From JAXHLG01 sp034522495 (GTDB lineage: Bacteria; Patescibacteriota; Minisyncoccia; Moranbacterales; DUUL01): a stretch of 64,000 nucleotides of DNA. Each line of letters starts with the position of its first letter. Within the stretch, counting starts at the first letter, position 1. Location of the stretch: positions 1,240,001-1,304,000 of the forward strand of contig JAXHLG010000002.1 in assembly GCA_034522495.1 (NCBI GenBank), read 5' to 3'. Made by a program: the position numbers and the translations under genes. The notes beneath the pieces are model-generated. The model was not told the origin of the DNA, ran no database searches, and was given only the letters and a program-made list of their open reading frames with translations. Below are positions 15,775 to 25,146 of this stretch, piece after piece.

Positions 15775-16341
15775 TTAAAATCCTTCTTTGCCGGCGATTT
15801 TTCTCAACTGATTTTCCAGTTCCCATTTTGTCCCTTCGTTGATAACCGTGTGATCGGCAATTGCTATTGGACCGCCTTTGCGGGTATTTTCAATCTCGCT
15901 CCAATCTCTTTCGGTGAATTCTTTCTTGTCCTTCATAGGGCGGTGATCTCTTTTCAGCAGCCTCTGATACCTAGTCTCCGGGGAAGCGTTGATGGCGATA
16001 TTGATAAATCTATCCCCGTATTTTTTCTTTAGTATTTTATATTCTTCCCAGCTGTAAAGGCTTTCCACTAAAACTATGTCCGTCTCTTTTAAATATTCTT
16101 CGATTTTAGGGAGAGAAAGCTCGGCGTAAGCTCCCATTCCATGCTTCTTTCTCAAGTCCTCTCTTACAATCCTTTCGTTATCATAATTAAGCCGCATACC
16201 GCGTCTTTCCAATTCCTCGAAAGTTATTTCCCCAAAATACACCTTGGGCAAATAATAATTTTTTTGCAGAAAATTTATAGCTTCCGATTTGCCGGCGCCT
16301 GCCATGCCGACAATAGCAACCACTCTCTTATTGATACCCAT
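15775..16341 (-). CDS. P-loop nucleoside/dephospho-CoA kinase-like protein
   Basis: 188 residues. A Walker A loop GMAGAGKSEA (12-21) is followed by an acceptor-like region (ERRGMRLNYDNERIVREDLR), a DTDIVLVESLYS strand and RYQRLLKRDHRPMKDKKEF, the lid. This resembles the dephospho-CoA kinase or adenylate-kinase-like family seen in archaea and reduced bacteria. The substrate cannot be decided. It starts 20 bp after murD and is probably co-transcribed with it. Confidence 0.75.
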   Translation of the reverse strand: MGINKRVVAIVGMAGAGKSEAINFLQKNYYLPKVYFGEITFEELERRGMRLNYDNERIVREDLRKKHGMGAYAELSLPKIEEYLKETDIVLVESLYSWEEYKILKKKYGDRFINIAINASPETRYQRLLKRDHRPMKDKKEFTERDWSEIENTRKGGPIAIADHTVINEGTKWELENQLRKIAGKEGF

Positions 16342-16361
16342 AAGAGTTTCAAAGTTAATTT

Positions 16362-17756
16362 TTATTGTAATTTTTTAACTAATTCTTTATATTGCCTCCC
16401 TCTGTCGAACTCATTTTCAAACATCCCGAAACTGGCAAACCCCGGCGACAATAAAACCACTTCCCCTGCGCGAGCATTTTGCGAGGCCCGGCTTAAAGCC
16501 TCCTCAAGATTATCAAAAACTCCGCTTACCTTCTCTTCTCCGGCAAATTCTTCGATTTCTTTCTTGAAATTATCCGTAGCGGAACCCTCTAGCAGATAAA
16601 CTTTTTTAACATATTTGGAATTGGCGATTTTTTTAGCCAAGTTGCGGCTGTTGAGCTTTTTGCTCGAGCCTCCGGCGATCAAGTGGATCGGTTTTAAAAA
16701 AGAGTTTATCCCGGCCATAGAGGCTTCGGGAGTAGTAGCCGTGGTATCGTTGTAATAATAAACGCCGTTAAATTCCCTGGCCAGCTCCAGGCGGTGGGCA
16801 ACACCGCCGAAAGTTTTCACCGTTTTTTTGATAATTTCTCGATCAATTCCGGCTAAAAGCGCAACTCCTATAGCGGCCAAGGCATTGTGAATATTATGAG
16901 AACCTCTCAAGCCGATCTCTTTAACATCCATAATTTCCGTCTCTTCGCCATCTTTTTTGAAAAACACTTTGCCGCTTTTTATAGAAATCAGGTTTTCCTT
17001 TTTTTCTTCCGAAATGGAAAAGTAATATTTCTGAGAAGCGGCGTCCCGGCTCATTTCTTGGGTATAGTCATTGTCCAGATTAAATACGGAGTAATCTTTG
17101 GGGGATTGGTGAAGATATATTTGCCTCTTGTCTTCAATGTACTCTTCCATGGAGGCGTAGTGGTTCAGATGATCCGGATATATATTGGTTACAACCGCAT
17201 ATTTGGGGCTTCGGGCAATTTTTTTGAGTCCGGCCAGTCTCCAAGAAGAAAGTTCAAAAACCACAAAAGTGTTTTTGTCTATTTCCTTCAATTTATCCAT
17301 CACCGATTCTTGCCCTATCCCCGCTTTGGAAACTTTTAATCCGGCTTTTTGAAAAATTTCCGCTATCAGCGAAGCGGTAGTGGTTTTTCCCTTAGTGCCT
17401 GTTACTCCGATTATTTTATTGCTTTTGCACTGCTGCATAAACAAGCTGGAGTCCATCTCGATAGGAATGTTGTTTTTAACGGCCAACTGAATGTATTTGT
17501 TTCTCCAAGGAACGGCGGGGTTTTTAATAACCAAATCGGTTTGCTTAAAATCTTCCGGGCGATGCTGGCCGGTAATAATTTCCAGGTTTTTGAGGTTTTT
17601 CAATTTTTCGATGGTAAGCTCGAGATTTTCTCTTTTCTTGATGTCGGTGGCCACTACCCTGGCGCCTTGGCCGGCCAGCCAGCGAATCATCTCCAAAGAT
17701 CCCCCGTGCGTTCCGATCCCCATAACCGTTACCTTTTTTCCTTTTAAATCAAGCAA
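16362..17756 (-). CDS. murD: UDP-N-acetylmuramoylalanine--D-glutamate ligase
   Basis: 464 residues from TTG 17756. The Rossmann-like N-domain (VTVMGIGTHGGSLEMIRWL), the ATP-binding loop GVTGTKGKTTTASL, the central motifs VFELSSW and NIYPDHLNHY, and the C-terminal YYNDTTATTPEA and HLIAGGSSKK are all present. It adds D-glutamate to UDP-MurNAc-L-Ala in peptidoglycan synthesis, which with mreB implies a real cell wall. It is 35 bp downstream of gap. No ATG gives a full N-domain, so the TTG start is preferred. Confidence 0.95.
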   Translation of the reverse strand: MLDLKGKKVTVMGIGTHGGSLEMIRWLAGQGARVVATDIKKRENLELTIEKLKNLKNLEIITGQHRPEDFKQTDLVIKNPAVPWRNKYIQLAVKNNIPIEMDSSLFMQQCKSNKIIGVTGTKGKTTTASLIAEIFQKAGLKVSKAGIGQESVMDKLKEIDKNTFVVFELSSWRLAGLKKIARSPKYAVVTNIYPDHLNHYASMEEYIEDKRQIYLHQSPKDYSVFNLDNDYTQEMSRDAASQKYYFSISEEKKENLISIKSGKVFFKKDGEETEIMDVKEIGLRGSHNIHNALAAIGVALLAGIDREIIKKTVKTFGGVAHRLELAREFNGVYYYNDTTATTPEASMAGINSFLKPIHLIAGGSSKKLNSRNLAKKIANSKYVKKVYLLEGSATDNFKKEIEEFAGEEKVSGVFDNLEEALSRASQNARAGEVVLLSPGFASFGMFENEFDRGRQYKELVKKLQ

Positions 17757-17791
17757 AATATCGTGTTAACATTTTAACATTGGAGTTCACT

Positions 17792-18784
17792 CTATTGCAT
17801 TTTTAAAGCCAAGTCTATCACTCGGGCGGAATAGCCCCATTCGTTGTCGTACCAGCCTACCGCTTTAACCAAATTGCCTCCCGTTACTTTGGTTAAATCT
17901 GTTTGCACAATTACCGAATAATAGCTTCCTAAAATATCATGGGAAACCAGCGGTTCATCGCTTGTTTTAAGTATATCCTTCAAAGATCCCTCTTCAGCTT
18001 CTCGGAAAGCTTTGTTGATTTCTTCTTCTTTCGCGTCTTCTTTAAGCACTGCTACAATATCGCTGACCGAGCCGGCCAGAGTGGGAACTCTGTAGGCCAT
18101 TCCGTCAAAAATACCATCCAGCTGGGGGAGTGTCAAAGCTGAAGCCAAAGCCGCTCCCGTGGAAGTGGGAACAACATTATAGGCCGCCGCCCTGCCTCTT
18201 CGGAAATCTTTCTTGGAAGGCCCGTCAACGATTGACTGGCTGGAAGTGTAGCTGTGAATAGTCGACATAAGCGATTTCTCGATGCCGAATTTCTCATCCA
18301 GCACTTTCATCATGGGAGCAATACAGTTGGTGGTGCAGGAAGCGTTGGAAATTATTTTATCCTCCTCCTTGATGTCTTCCTCATTCACTCCCAGCACTAT
18401 CGTTTTGATGCTTTCATCTTTGGCCGGAGCTGTAATAATCACTCTCCCGGCGCCTGCCTCCAAATGCTTGCCGGCGCTTTCCCTGTCTCTGAAAACTCCG
18501 GTAGATTCTACCACCATATCAATCTCCAGCTCGCCCCAAGGCAAATTTGCCGGATCTTTTTCGCTGAAGCATTTGATTTCTTTCCCTCCGACAATCAGGT
18601 TTCCGTCTTTTACCTGAACATCTTTTTGATAAACTCCATAGACCGTATCATATTTAAGCAAATAAGCCAAATTTTCCAAGTCGGCCAAATCGTTTATCGC
18701 CACTGCTTCCACCTCCGGGTGGTCCATAGCAATTTTAAACACCGGCCTGCCGATCCGGCCGAAACCATTAATCGCAATTTTCAT
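17792..18784 (-). CDS. gap: Glyceraldehyde-3-phosphate dehydrogenase, type I
   Basis: 330 residues. The NAD-binding INGFGRIGR is at the N-terminus, the catalytic cysteine C150 is in SNASCTTNC, and the C-terminal signature is WYDNEWGYSARV. It oxidises glyceraldehyde 3-phosphate in lower glycolysis, the part usually kept in these reduced genomes. It is 35 bp upstream of murD on the same strand. Confidence 0.97.
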   Translation of the reverse strand: MKIAINGFGRIGRPVFKIAMDHPEVEAVAINDLADLENLAYLLKYDTVYGVYQKDVQVKDGNLIVGGKEIKCFSEKDPANLPWGELEIDMVVESTGVFRDRESAGKHLEAGAGRVIITAPAKDESIKTIVLGVNEEDIKEEDKIISNASCTTNCIAPMMKVLDEKFGIEKSLMSTIHSYTSSQSIVDGPSKKDFRRGRAAAYNVVPTSTGAALASALTLPQLDGIFDGMAYRVPTLAGSVSDIVAVLKEDAKEEEINKAFREAEEGSLKDILKTSDEPLVSHDILGSYYSVIVQTDLTKVTGGNLVKAVGWYDNEWGYSARVIDLALKMQ

Positions 18785-19006
18785 AGTTTTGTGTTAAGTA
18801 TTATGATTAATATAAATTAAAAGTCAAAGGTTAAAGGTCAAAGGTCAAAACCACAACTTAAAACTTAAAACTAATTCAAAAATAGCAGTCTCAATTGGAA
18901 TAAGGCAACAACTCTTAATTAGGAGAGTGGGCTTCAAGTATGTTTTAACTTTACGTTTTCATATTTGGCTTTGCATTTTGAGTTTTGAGTTTTGCGTTTA
19001 GCAACG
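18785..19006. other. Intergenic stretch with GTCAAAGGTCAAA words
   Basis: Simple repeated words (AAAGTCAAAGGTTAAAGGTCAAAGG-like in pieces, then AAAACTTAAAACT and TTTTGAGTTTTGAG). No gene. The same vocabulary recurs at 34.9-35.3 kb and 63.0 kb. Confidence 0.55.
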
Positions 19007-20992
19007 CTACACATCCAAATTCTGCACGCTGCCGGCGTGGGCTTGGATGAATTTCTTTCTCGGCGCCACATCGTCGCCCATCAAAACATTGAACATCTCG
19101 TCCGCCTTCTGGGCATCTTCAATGGCAACCTGATACATCACCCTGCCTTCCGGATCCATAGTGGTCTTCCATAAAAGATCCGGGTTCATTTCTCCCAGGC
19201 CTTTGTATCTCTGAAGACTGATGCCCGTTGCTTTTTGAAACTCTGAGCTTTCCTCATCCAGTCCTTCCGCTTTTTTCTGCTCAGCTTTTTCTCCAGCCAT
19301 TTTCTTGATAATTTCTTCCTTCCCGGCTTCGTTGTAAGCGTATTGAATTTCTTTTCCTTTTTTGATGGCATAAAGAGGCGGCTGGGCAATGTAGATATGT
19401 CCTTTTTTAACCAAATCCTCAAAGTGCCGGTAAAACAAAGTAAGCAAAAGAGTTCTTATGTGAGAGCCGTCCACATCGGCATCCGTCATAATTATAATCC
19501 TGTTGTACCGCAGTTTTTCCAAATTCATCTCATCTCCGATGCCTATTCCCAAGGCAATAACAATTGATTTGATTTCCTGGGAGGAAAGCATCCTGTCCAG
19601 CCTGGCCCTTTCCACATTGAGAATTTTTCCCCGCAAAGGCAAAATGGCCTGAAATTGCCTGTCCCTGCCCTGTTTAGCGCTTCCGCCGGCCGAATCCCCC
19701 TCAACGATAAATAATTCCGTTTTGGAGGCATCCCGGGAGGAGCAGTCCGCCAGTTTTCCGGGGAGAGTCATCCCCTCCAATGCTCCCTTTCTAACCACGG
19801 CTTCTTTGGCGGCTTTGGCGGCCAGCCGAGCCTTGGCTGAAAGCATGCAACGATTAAGGATAGCTTTGGCGTCTTGAGGATAATCATCAAAAAAATCGGA
19901 TAGCGCTTCTCCCAACACCGAATTTACCGCCGTTCTGGCTTCTGAGTTGCCCAGTTTGGTTTTGGTCTGGCCTTCAAATTGAGGATCTCCCAATTTAACC
20001 GATATTACAGCGGTCAAACCCTCTTTAACATCGTCGGCGGTGAAGTTGCCGTCTTTCTCCTTGAGAAACCCCTGCTTTTTGGCATAATCGTTTATCACCC
20101 TGGTCAAAGCCGTCCGAAAACCGGTTTCGTGCATACCTCCTTCGGTGGTGTTGATATTGTTGGCAAAAGAAATAATCTTATCTTTCATGGACGTGTGATA
20201 CTGCAGAGCCGTCTCAATCAAAATGCCTTGAGATTCCTTTTCAATATAAAACACGTTCTCATTGACTAGCTCCTTGCCTTTGGTGAGATATTTTACATAA
20301 GACTTGATGCCGCCGTCAAAGCAGAATCCAACCTTCTTATACATCTCCGGCTTTTCAAATCTTTTATCGATCAGCTTCAAATGAACTCCCTTGGTTAGAT
20401 AGGCCTGCTTCCTAAGATAGTCGGCGACAGAGCCGCTGTTCCACCCTATTTCTTGAAATATCTCGGGGTCCGGCTGAAACTCAATAGTGGTTCCCGTTCT
20501 GTTAGTTTCTCCGATTGATTTTACTTTGGCTTTGGCTTTGCCTCTGGAGTATTCTTGGACCCAGATTTTGCCCTTTTGACGGACCTCTGCTTTGGTCCAA
20601 GAGCTCAAGGCGTTCACCACCGAGATTCCCACTCCGTGCAGCCCTCCGGAAACTTTGTAGCCTCCGCCTCCAAATTTTCCTCCGGCGTGCAATTTTGTCA
20701 TCACCGTTTCCAAGGTGGAAATCTTGGTTTGGGGATGTTTTTCCACCGGAATGCCCCTGCCGTTATCCATCACGGCAATCCGGTTTTCCGGCAATATTTG
20801 AACTTCTATATAGTCTCCGTTGCCGGCCATGGCCTCATCAATGGAATTGGAAACCACTTCCCATATCAAATGGTGCAAACCTTCTTTGGAAGTTCCTCCA
20901 ATATACATCCCGGGCCTTTTCCTGACCGGCTCCAATCCCTCCAAAACTTGAATCGAACTGGCTGAATAATCCTCCTGATTTTTCTTAGGCAT
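19007..20992 (-). CDS. gyrB: DNA gyrase subunit B
   Basis: 661 residues, usual length. GHKL ATPase motifs are present (SNSIDEAMAG, MDNGRGIPVEKH, GGLHGVGISVVNALS), then the transducer, the TOPRIM motifs VEGDSAGGSAKQGRDR and MTDADVDGSHIR, and a C-terminal SLQRYKGLGEMNPDLLW. It supplies ATP-driven negative supercoiling with GyrA, which is not in the window. It leads the run gyrB-gap-murD, though a 222-bp gap separates it from gap. Confidence 0.97.
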   Translation of the reverse strand: MPKKNQEDYSASSIQVLEGLEPVRKRPGMYIGGTSKEGLHHLIWEVVSNSIDEAMAGNGDYIEVQILPENRIAVMDNGRGIPVEKHPQTKISTLETVMTKLHAGGKFGGGGYKVSGGLHGVGISVVNALSSWTKAEVRQKGKIWVQEYSRGKAKAKVKSIGETNRTGTTIEFQPDPEIFQEIGWNSGSVADYLRKQAYLTKGVHLKLIDKRFEKPEMYKKVGFCFDGGIKSYVKYLTKGKELVNENVFYIEKESQGILIETALQYHTSMKDKIISFANNINTTEGGMHETGFRTALTRVINDYAKKQGFLKEKDGNFTADDVKEGLTAVISVKLGDPQFEGQTKTKLGNSEARTAVNSVLGEALSDFFDDYPQDAKAILNRCMLSAKARLAAKAAKEAVVRKGALEGMTLPGKLADCSSRDASKTELFIVEGDSAGGSAKQGRDRQFQAILPLRGKILNVERARLDRMLSSQEIKSIVIALGIGIGDEMNLEKLRYNRIIIMTDADVDGSHIRTLLLTLFYRHFEDLVKKGHIYIAQPPLYAIKKGKEIQYAYNEAGKEEIIKKMAGEKAEQKKAEGLDEESSEFQKATGISLQRYKGLGEMNPDLLWKTTMDPEGRVMYQVAIEDAQKADEMFNVLMGDDVAPRKKFIQAHAGSVQNLDV

Positions 20993-21000
20993 ATTTGTTT

Positions 21001-21068
21001 ATGTATTATGGATTATGAATTATGTATAATGCAGAATGTATTATGGATTGTGTATTATGGATTATGGT
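21001..21068. repeat. ATTATGGATTATG word array
   Basis: Approximate tandem 10-12-bp words (TGTATTATGGATTATG, AATTATGTATAATG) directly upstream of gyrB. Related words occur in repeat E and at 22040-22130. It holds no gene. Confidence 0.6.
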
Positions 21069-21115
21069 TTTTTCCAATCGAAAGACGTTGTTAAATTCAT
21101 GATACATAATACATT

Positions 21116-21485
21116 TAGGAATTACGCGATTACTCTCCGGCAATACCGAGAGCAAAGCAAGGCTTGGTTTTATGCGCACTTGCCTTTCAGGCTTGTTTAA
21201 GGGGACTGTTTCCAAGCACCGTTTTTACTGCAATCCCACCTTTTTTGCTAAATTTTCCAAAAATTTTTTTGCCTTAGCTAAGGCTAAAGCTGCAAAAATT
21301 GTTTGAAAAATTTATCTAAAAAATGATAAATTTCGTACTAAAACGGTGTTTGGAAAAAGTCCCTTAAGATATTTTTAATAGAAAACCCTTTTTGCTTCTA
21401 AAATATTTTTTCGATCGAATGCAAAAACCAAACCTTGCTTTGCTCTCTTTTTTTAGGCAATAAAGAGGCAAGCGTGTAATTCCTA
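21116..21485. mobile_element. Mobile element B, copy 2, interrupted by element C1
   Basis: 370 bp in all. The B termini TAGGAATTACGCG and (G)CGTAATTCCTA are present, flanked by the 5-bp duplication ACATT. The body matches the other B copies except for a 162-bp C element plus its own 5-bp duplication inserted inside. One right-end base differs from the other copies (GTGTAATT). Confidence 0.9.
21202..21363. mobile_element. Mobile element C, copy 1, nested in B2
   Basis: 162 bp, GGGACTGTTTCCAA at the left and TTGGAAAAAGTCCC at the right (imperfect inverted repeats), flanked by the duplicated target TTAAG (21197-21201 and 21364-21368). The uninterrupted B copies have a single TTAAG at this point. 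Copy 2, inverted, is at 51174-51340. Confidence 0.92.
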
Positions 21486-21507
21486 ACATTATTCATAATA
21501 CATGCTA

Positions 21508-21903
21508 TCACTTTGCCAAAAAATACAGTTCCAGCATCATAACGGCGCCGACAACCAGCAAGCCATCCCACCAGGTTAGGATCCGAAAGCTTTGCATCAC
21601 CAGCAGGGCTGTAGTCAAAACGCTCAGCAAAAACCCCTGCCTGAGAGAAATTCCCGCCAAAATATGCAAATCCTTTTTACGCAAATCCTGACTGCCCCAT
21701 CTCCTTACCCAAAAAAGAAATAAGGAGAAACCGGAAAATAAAGCCAAAAAAAGACTGGCCTCCAACAAAGCCACATTGGAAACAATTACCTTTTCCGTAT
21801 TTTGCTGTTGATAGGGGGATAGAAAATAAACGGCCAGCAACAAGCCCGCAAAGGAAAATAGCGCCAGCAATCTCATCCCCCACAAAAAGTATTTATAGGA
21901 CAT
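21508..21903 (-). CDS. Four-helix membrane protein, unknown
   Basis: 131 residues with four hydrophobic segments (about 8-28, 42-66, 85-105, 110-129) and short basic loops. I recognise no motif. It is bracketed by repeats and stands alone. It is likely real because its composition is that of a membrane protein and it starts with a clear ATG, but the function is unknown. Confidence 0.6.
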   Translation of the reverse strand: MSYKYFLWGMRLLALFSFAGLLLAVYFLSPYQQQNTEKVIVSNVALLEASLFLALFSGFSLFLFWVRRWGSQDLRKKDLHILAGISLRQGFLLSVLTTALLVMQSFRILTWWDGLLVVGAVMMLELYFLAK

Positions 21904-22039
21904 TTTTTAACTTTTTTATTTTAACTTAGTTTATCCACTGAATCAAGAGATTCGAAAGCATGTGATTCGAAGGCATGTCATCATCCCGATAACTGGTTCT
22001 GCGCTCTAATGTTTTTAAATTATTCGATCTTCAAAAATT

Positions 22040-22129
22040 GTATCATGAAGCAAGTATTATGTATCATGCTATTAATTATCAGCCTCTCTCGCTATACATA
22101 CTTCATAATACATACTTCATAATACATCA
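22040..22129. repeat. Repeat E core words
   Basis: TATCATGAAGCAAGTATTATG followed, 30 bp later, by the inverted words CATACTTCATAATACATAC, so the block can fold back on itself. It lies downstream of mscS. No gene. Confidence 0.5.
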
Positions 22130-23209
22130 TCATTTATTCAAATAAACAGTCTGGGTAGGATAAGCGAATTGAATTTTTTCTTTCTCGAAGCTCTTATAAA
22201 TTCCAAGATTTATCGTTTGCTGAACATCCATAAAAAAATCATATTCTCCCGAGTCCACAAAGTAAACCGCCTCAAAAATTAGAGCGAAGTCTCCGAAACT
22301 TTTGAAATGACAGCGTCCGAATTCGACATTTTCCACCTTTTCGATTTCTTTCTTGACCATCTCCGGGATTTTTTTCAATTTTTTGCTTCCCGTTTCATAA
22401 GTAACGCCGATATCAAAAGAAACTCTTCTCTTTTCCATTTTTCCATAGTTGTGAACCCTGGCCGAGGAAATATCCGTGTTGGCCACTACCAGCTCGTCTC
22501 CGGCCAAGGTTTTGATGCGGCTGCTTCTCATGCCGACTTTTTGCACCGTTCCGGATTCGTTTCCGGCTTTAACATAATCGCCCACCCGGAAAGGCTCGTC
22601 CAAAAATATGGAAAAGGAAGCAAACAAATCTCCCAGAACTCCCTGCAAAGCAAAGGCTATGGCGACACCTCCGATTCCCAAGCCGGCTATCAAGGAGGTT
22701 ACATCCACACCCATATTCTGCAAGACCAGCAAAAGACCGACTACCCAAAGAACAGCTTTCACGATTTGACTAAACAGCTTCAGAACCGCCCTCTTGTTCT
22801 TCTCGTCTTTCTTGTCTTGAATGTTTGCCAGGATCTTTCTTTCCAAAACAAAATCAATAATTTTTTGAATGGTAACTACGGCCTGAAAAACAATGGTAAT
22901 CAAAAAAACGCCGAAGATTATTTTGTCCGCCAACTCATTCATAGCAAGAGAGTTCAGACCGAAATAAAGAGCCACAAGAAAATAAAAGGGAGGTTTCACT
23001 TCGTTTATCAGGCGGATTACGAAATCGTCCACGTCGGTTTCCGTCTTTTTGGATAAATGCCTTAAGCGGGCGATCACAATAACTTTGAAAATCTTGAAGG
23101 CCGCCATCAAGCCGGCAAACCAAACTACCGCCCAGAAATAATCCATTCCCGCGTTGCCCAAAAACGTAAAATCCATCCATCCTTGAAAATTTTGCCAAAA
23201 TTCCTGCAT
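22130..23209 (-). CDS. MscS-type mechanosensitive channel
   Basis: 359 residues. There are three to five N-terminal membrane helices, the pore helix TM3 with SLIAGLGIGGVAIAFALQ, and the beta domain FRVGDYVKAGNESGTVQKVGMRSSRIKTLAG. It releases solutes on hypo-osmotic shock. It is monocistronic by spacing. The C-terminal alpha-beta domain is complete. Confidence 0.94.
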   Translation of the reverse strand: MQEFWQNFQGWMDFTFLGNAGMDYFWAVVWFAGLMAAFKIFKVIVIARLRHLSKKTETDVDDFVIRLINEVKPPFYFLVALYFGLNSLAMNELADKIIFGVFLITIVFQAVVTIQKIIDFVLERKILANIQDKKDEKNKRAVLKLFSQIVKAVLWVVGLLLVLQNMGVDVTSLIAGLGIGGVAIAFALQGVLGDLFASFSIFLDEPFRVGDYVKAGNESGTVQKVGMRSSRIKTLAGDELVVANTDISSARVHNYGKMEKRRVSFDIGVTYETGSKKLKKIPEMVKKEIEKVENVEFGRCHFKSFGDFALIFEAVYFVDSGEYDFFMDVQQTINLGIYKSFEKEKIQFAYPTQTVYLNK

Positions 23210-23342
23210 AAAATATATTAATTATTAGAATTCTGCCTCTTTAGTGGACCTTAACAATGAATTTTCATGTAAAATAATCAACACTTATTCAATCTTAGTT
23301 CGTAAAATTAAGCTTTTCTTGTTCTATTATATCTTATTTCCT

Positions 23343-23984
23343 TCAAGAAATCAAAATGCCGGATTGTTTTAGTTTTTGCTTTAGCTCGGCAGCCGGTTCT
23401 TTGGTGCAGTCGTATTGAACGCCTTCTCCGCCCAAAGCTTTGAACGCTTCCACATTTTCCGGCTTGTCATCGACAAAAACCGCTTCTTCGGCTTTTACGC
23501 CGGCTCTGCCGAGGGCAATCTTGAATATTTCCGGATTCGGCTTGGACACTCCTTCCCTAAAAGACAACACCTTTTGCCGATCTTCTGGGAAATAACTTTT
23601 AATTAAAGGATGCTTGCAGAAAAAATTGTCCCAATGAAACTGCCCCACGTCGGAAAGAATCATTCTTCCGAAGTCTTTTGGCAAGCTGTCCAGAACATCC
23701 TCGATGCCGGGGTTTTCAAAAAAAATGGACAGAAATTGCTCTTTGAAATCGGCCAACTCCAGACCCTTCAAGTTTATATCGGCCGCAAATTGCTCAAAAA
23801 AGCCTTCAATACCAAATTCTCCGTTATGAAGCTTGCCAAGCGCTTCTCCCGTCCACAATTCCCGCTTGATTTCTTCGGGTGTCAAAGAGGAATAAATGCT
23901 TAAATTTTTTGCAAATTCGGCAAAATCAAAGCCGACCAAAACCCTGCCCATGTCGAATATTGCTAGTTTATATTTGTTTTTCAT
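23343..23984 (-). CDS. HAD-superfamily hydrolase
   Basis: 213 residues. Motif I FDMGRVLVGFDF has the nucleophile Asp, with Gly in the second position as in YihX-type members. Motif II is ILSDVG, motif III is a lysine in VSKPNPEIFK, and motif IV is VFVDDKPENVEA. It probably removes phosphate from a small molecule; the substrate is unknown. It stands alone, with mobile element B3 38 bp upstream of the start. Confidence 0.88.
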   Translation of the reverse strand: MKNKYKLAIFDMGRVLVGFDFAEFAKNLSIYSSLTPEEIKRELWTGEALGKLHNGEFGIEGFFEQFAADINLKGLELADFKEQFLSIFFENPGIEDVLDSLPKDFGRMILSDVGQFHWDNFFCKHPLIKSYFPEDRQKVLSFREGVSKPNPEIFKIALGRAGVKAEEAVFVDDKPENVEAFKALGGEGVQYDCTKEPAAELKQKLKQSGILIS

Positions 23985-24021
23985 ATTGGAGTCTAAGTTA
24001 AGCGCTATTTTTCTTTAAATT

Positions 24022-24223
24022 TAGGAATTACGCGATTACTCTCCGGCAATACCGAGAGCAAAGCAAGGCTTGGTTTTATGCGCACTTGCCTTTCAGGCTT
24101 GTTAAGATATTTTTAATAGAAAACCCTTTTTGCTTCTAAAATATTTTTTCGATCGAATGCAAAAACCAAACCTTGCTTTGCTCTCTTTTTTTAGGCAATA
24201 AAGAGGCAAGCGCGTAATTCCTA
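24022..24223. mobile_element. Mobile element B, copy 3
   Basis: 202 bp with intact 13-bp inverted ends and a 5-bp duplication AAATT on both sides. Uninterrupted, so it serves as the reference for the empty C-insertion site. Confidence 0.92.
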
Positions 24224-24295
24224 AAATTTTAAGATCTGGACAAAGCCGGCCTTTGAGAGCTGTATCATGAAGCAAGTATCATGTATCATGAATCC

Positions 24296-24522
24296 GAAAC
24301 AACTGAAGAGTATAGGAACTCCTTCAAAATGTCATCCTGAATGCCACCGCTATAGCGGGGTGCCCCGCTCTGCGGGGCAAAAATCAGGATCTCCCTGAAT
24401 AAGCCATTTTTGCAAATTTATAGATTCTAAATCCCGCCAGAGCCTGCCTGGCAGCAGACAGGGCGGACACGGCCCGTTAAAGCCGGACAAGCAAGTTCAG
24501 AAGACATTCTTCAGTGGTTTCA
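24296..24522. mobile_element. Mobile element F, copy 2
   Basis: 227 bp with ends GAAACAACTGAAGA and TCTTCAGTGGTTTC, flanked by AATCC (24291-24295 and 24523-24527). It is longer than F1 because of internal GC-rich hairpins such as TGCCCCGCTCTGCGGGGCA. It abuts a repeat E core on its left. Confidence 0.82.
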
Positions 24523-24560
24523 AATCCATAGGAAAATAATAACACACTTCCGGCGAATTT

Positions 24561-24592
24561 AAAACCCCGGCCGCGCTGCGGCTGGGGTTTTT
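24561..24592. terminator. Intrinsic terminator downstream of acpP
   Basis: The stem pairs CCCCGGCCGC with GCGGCTGGGG (with one mismatch) around a short loop, with A and T tracts on either side. It lies about 30 bp after the acpP stop on the minus strand. Confidence 0.8.
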
Positions 24593-24621
24593 GTTGGTTT
24601 TTAAAAAAGATTGCCACCTCC

Positions 24622-24858
24622 TCAAGCTGTCTGCCTGGTTTCGATGTACATAATGACATCGTTTACAGTTCTTAATTTTTCGGCCTCCTCGTCATCGATC
24701 TCTAAGCCAAACTCGTCTTCCATGGCCATAATCAGCTCGGTAAGGTCCAACGAGTCCGCACCCAGATCGTCCACGAAATTGGCTTCCGGAACAACCTCGC
24801 TTTCAGCGCAGTCGAGTTGTTCAGAGACTATATTTTTAATTTTCTCCATTACGCTCAT
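24622..24858 (-). CDS. acpP: Acyl carrier protein
   Basis: 78 residues, acidic. The phosphopantetheine attachment site is S36 in DDLGADSLDLTEL. A strong Shine-Dalgarno sequence (AAGGAGGTCAAGG just before ATG 24858) and a clean terminator make a well-expressed single-gene unit. No fatty-acid synthesis gene, holo-ACP synthase or lipid enzyme is next to it, the orphan-ACP situation known from reduced bacteria. It may serve acyl transfer to lipids or lipoproteins, or the Fe-S system. Confidence 0.96.
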   Translation of the reverse strand: MSVMEKIKNIVSEQLDCAESEVVPEANFVDDLGADSLDLTELIMAMEDEFGLEIDDEEAEKLRTVNDVIMYIETRQTA

Positions 24859-24958
24859 CCTTGACCTCCTTGTTTTTACAGGTTTTCAAGAACTGTATTA
24901 ATTATATATAACATTAAATTAAGAAGAAAGAAAGAGCTTGTTCATTGTTGCATTGTAA

Positions 24959-25083
24959 ATTAAGCTTCGCACATTCAGCATCCCGCGTAAATCTGCGCTT
25001 GCCCCGTTGCTACGAAGTAGTTTTACGGGGTTGTAATCCGCGTGAAATCAGCGGTGTATAGGATTTTTTGAAATTCCTGTACT
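24959..25083 (+). repeat. Structured interspersed repeat A, copy 3
   Basis: Near-identical to A1 over its full length, with one change in the terminal hairpin (TTCCTGTAC). It lies upstream of acpP on the opposite strand. Confidence 0.8.
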
Positions 25084-25146
25084 ATTAAGTAGAAAAAATA
25101 TTTTTGCTCATATTAAGTCCCAATAAGACTTATTTTGAGGAAGGCT

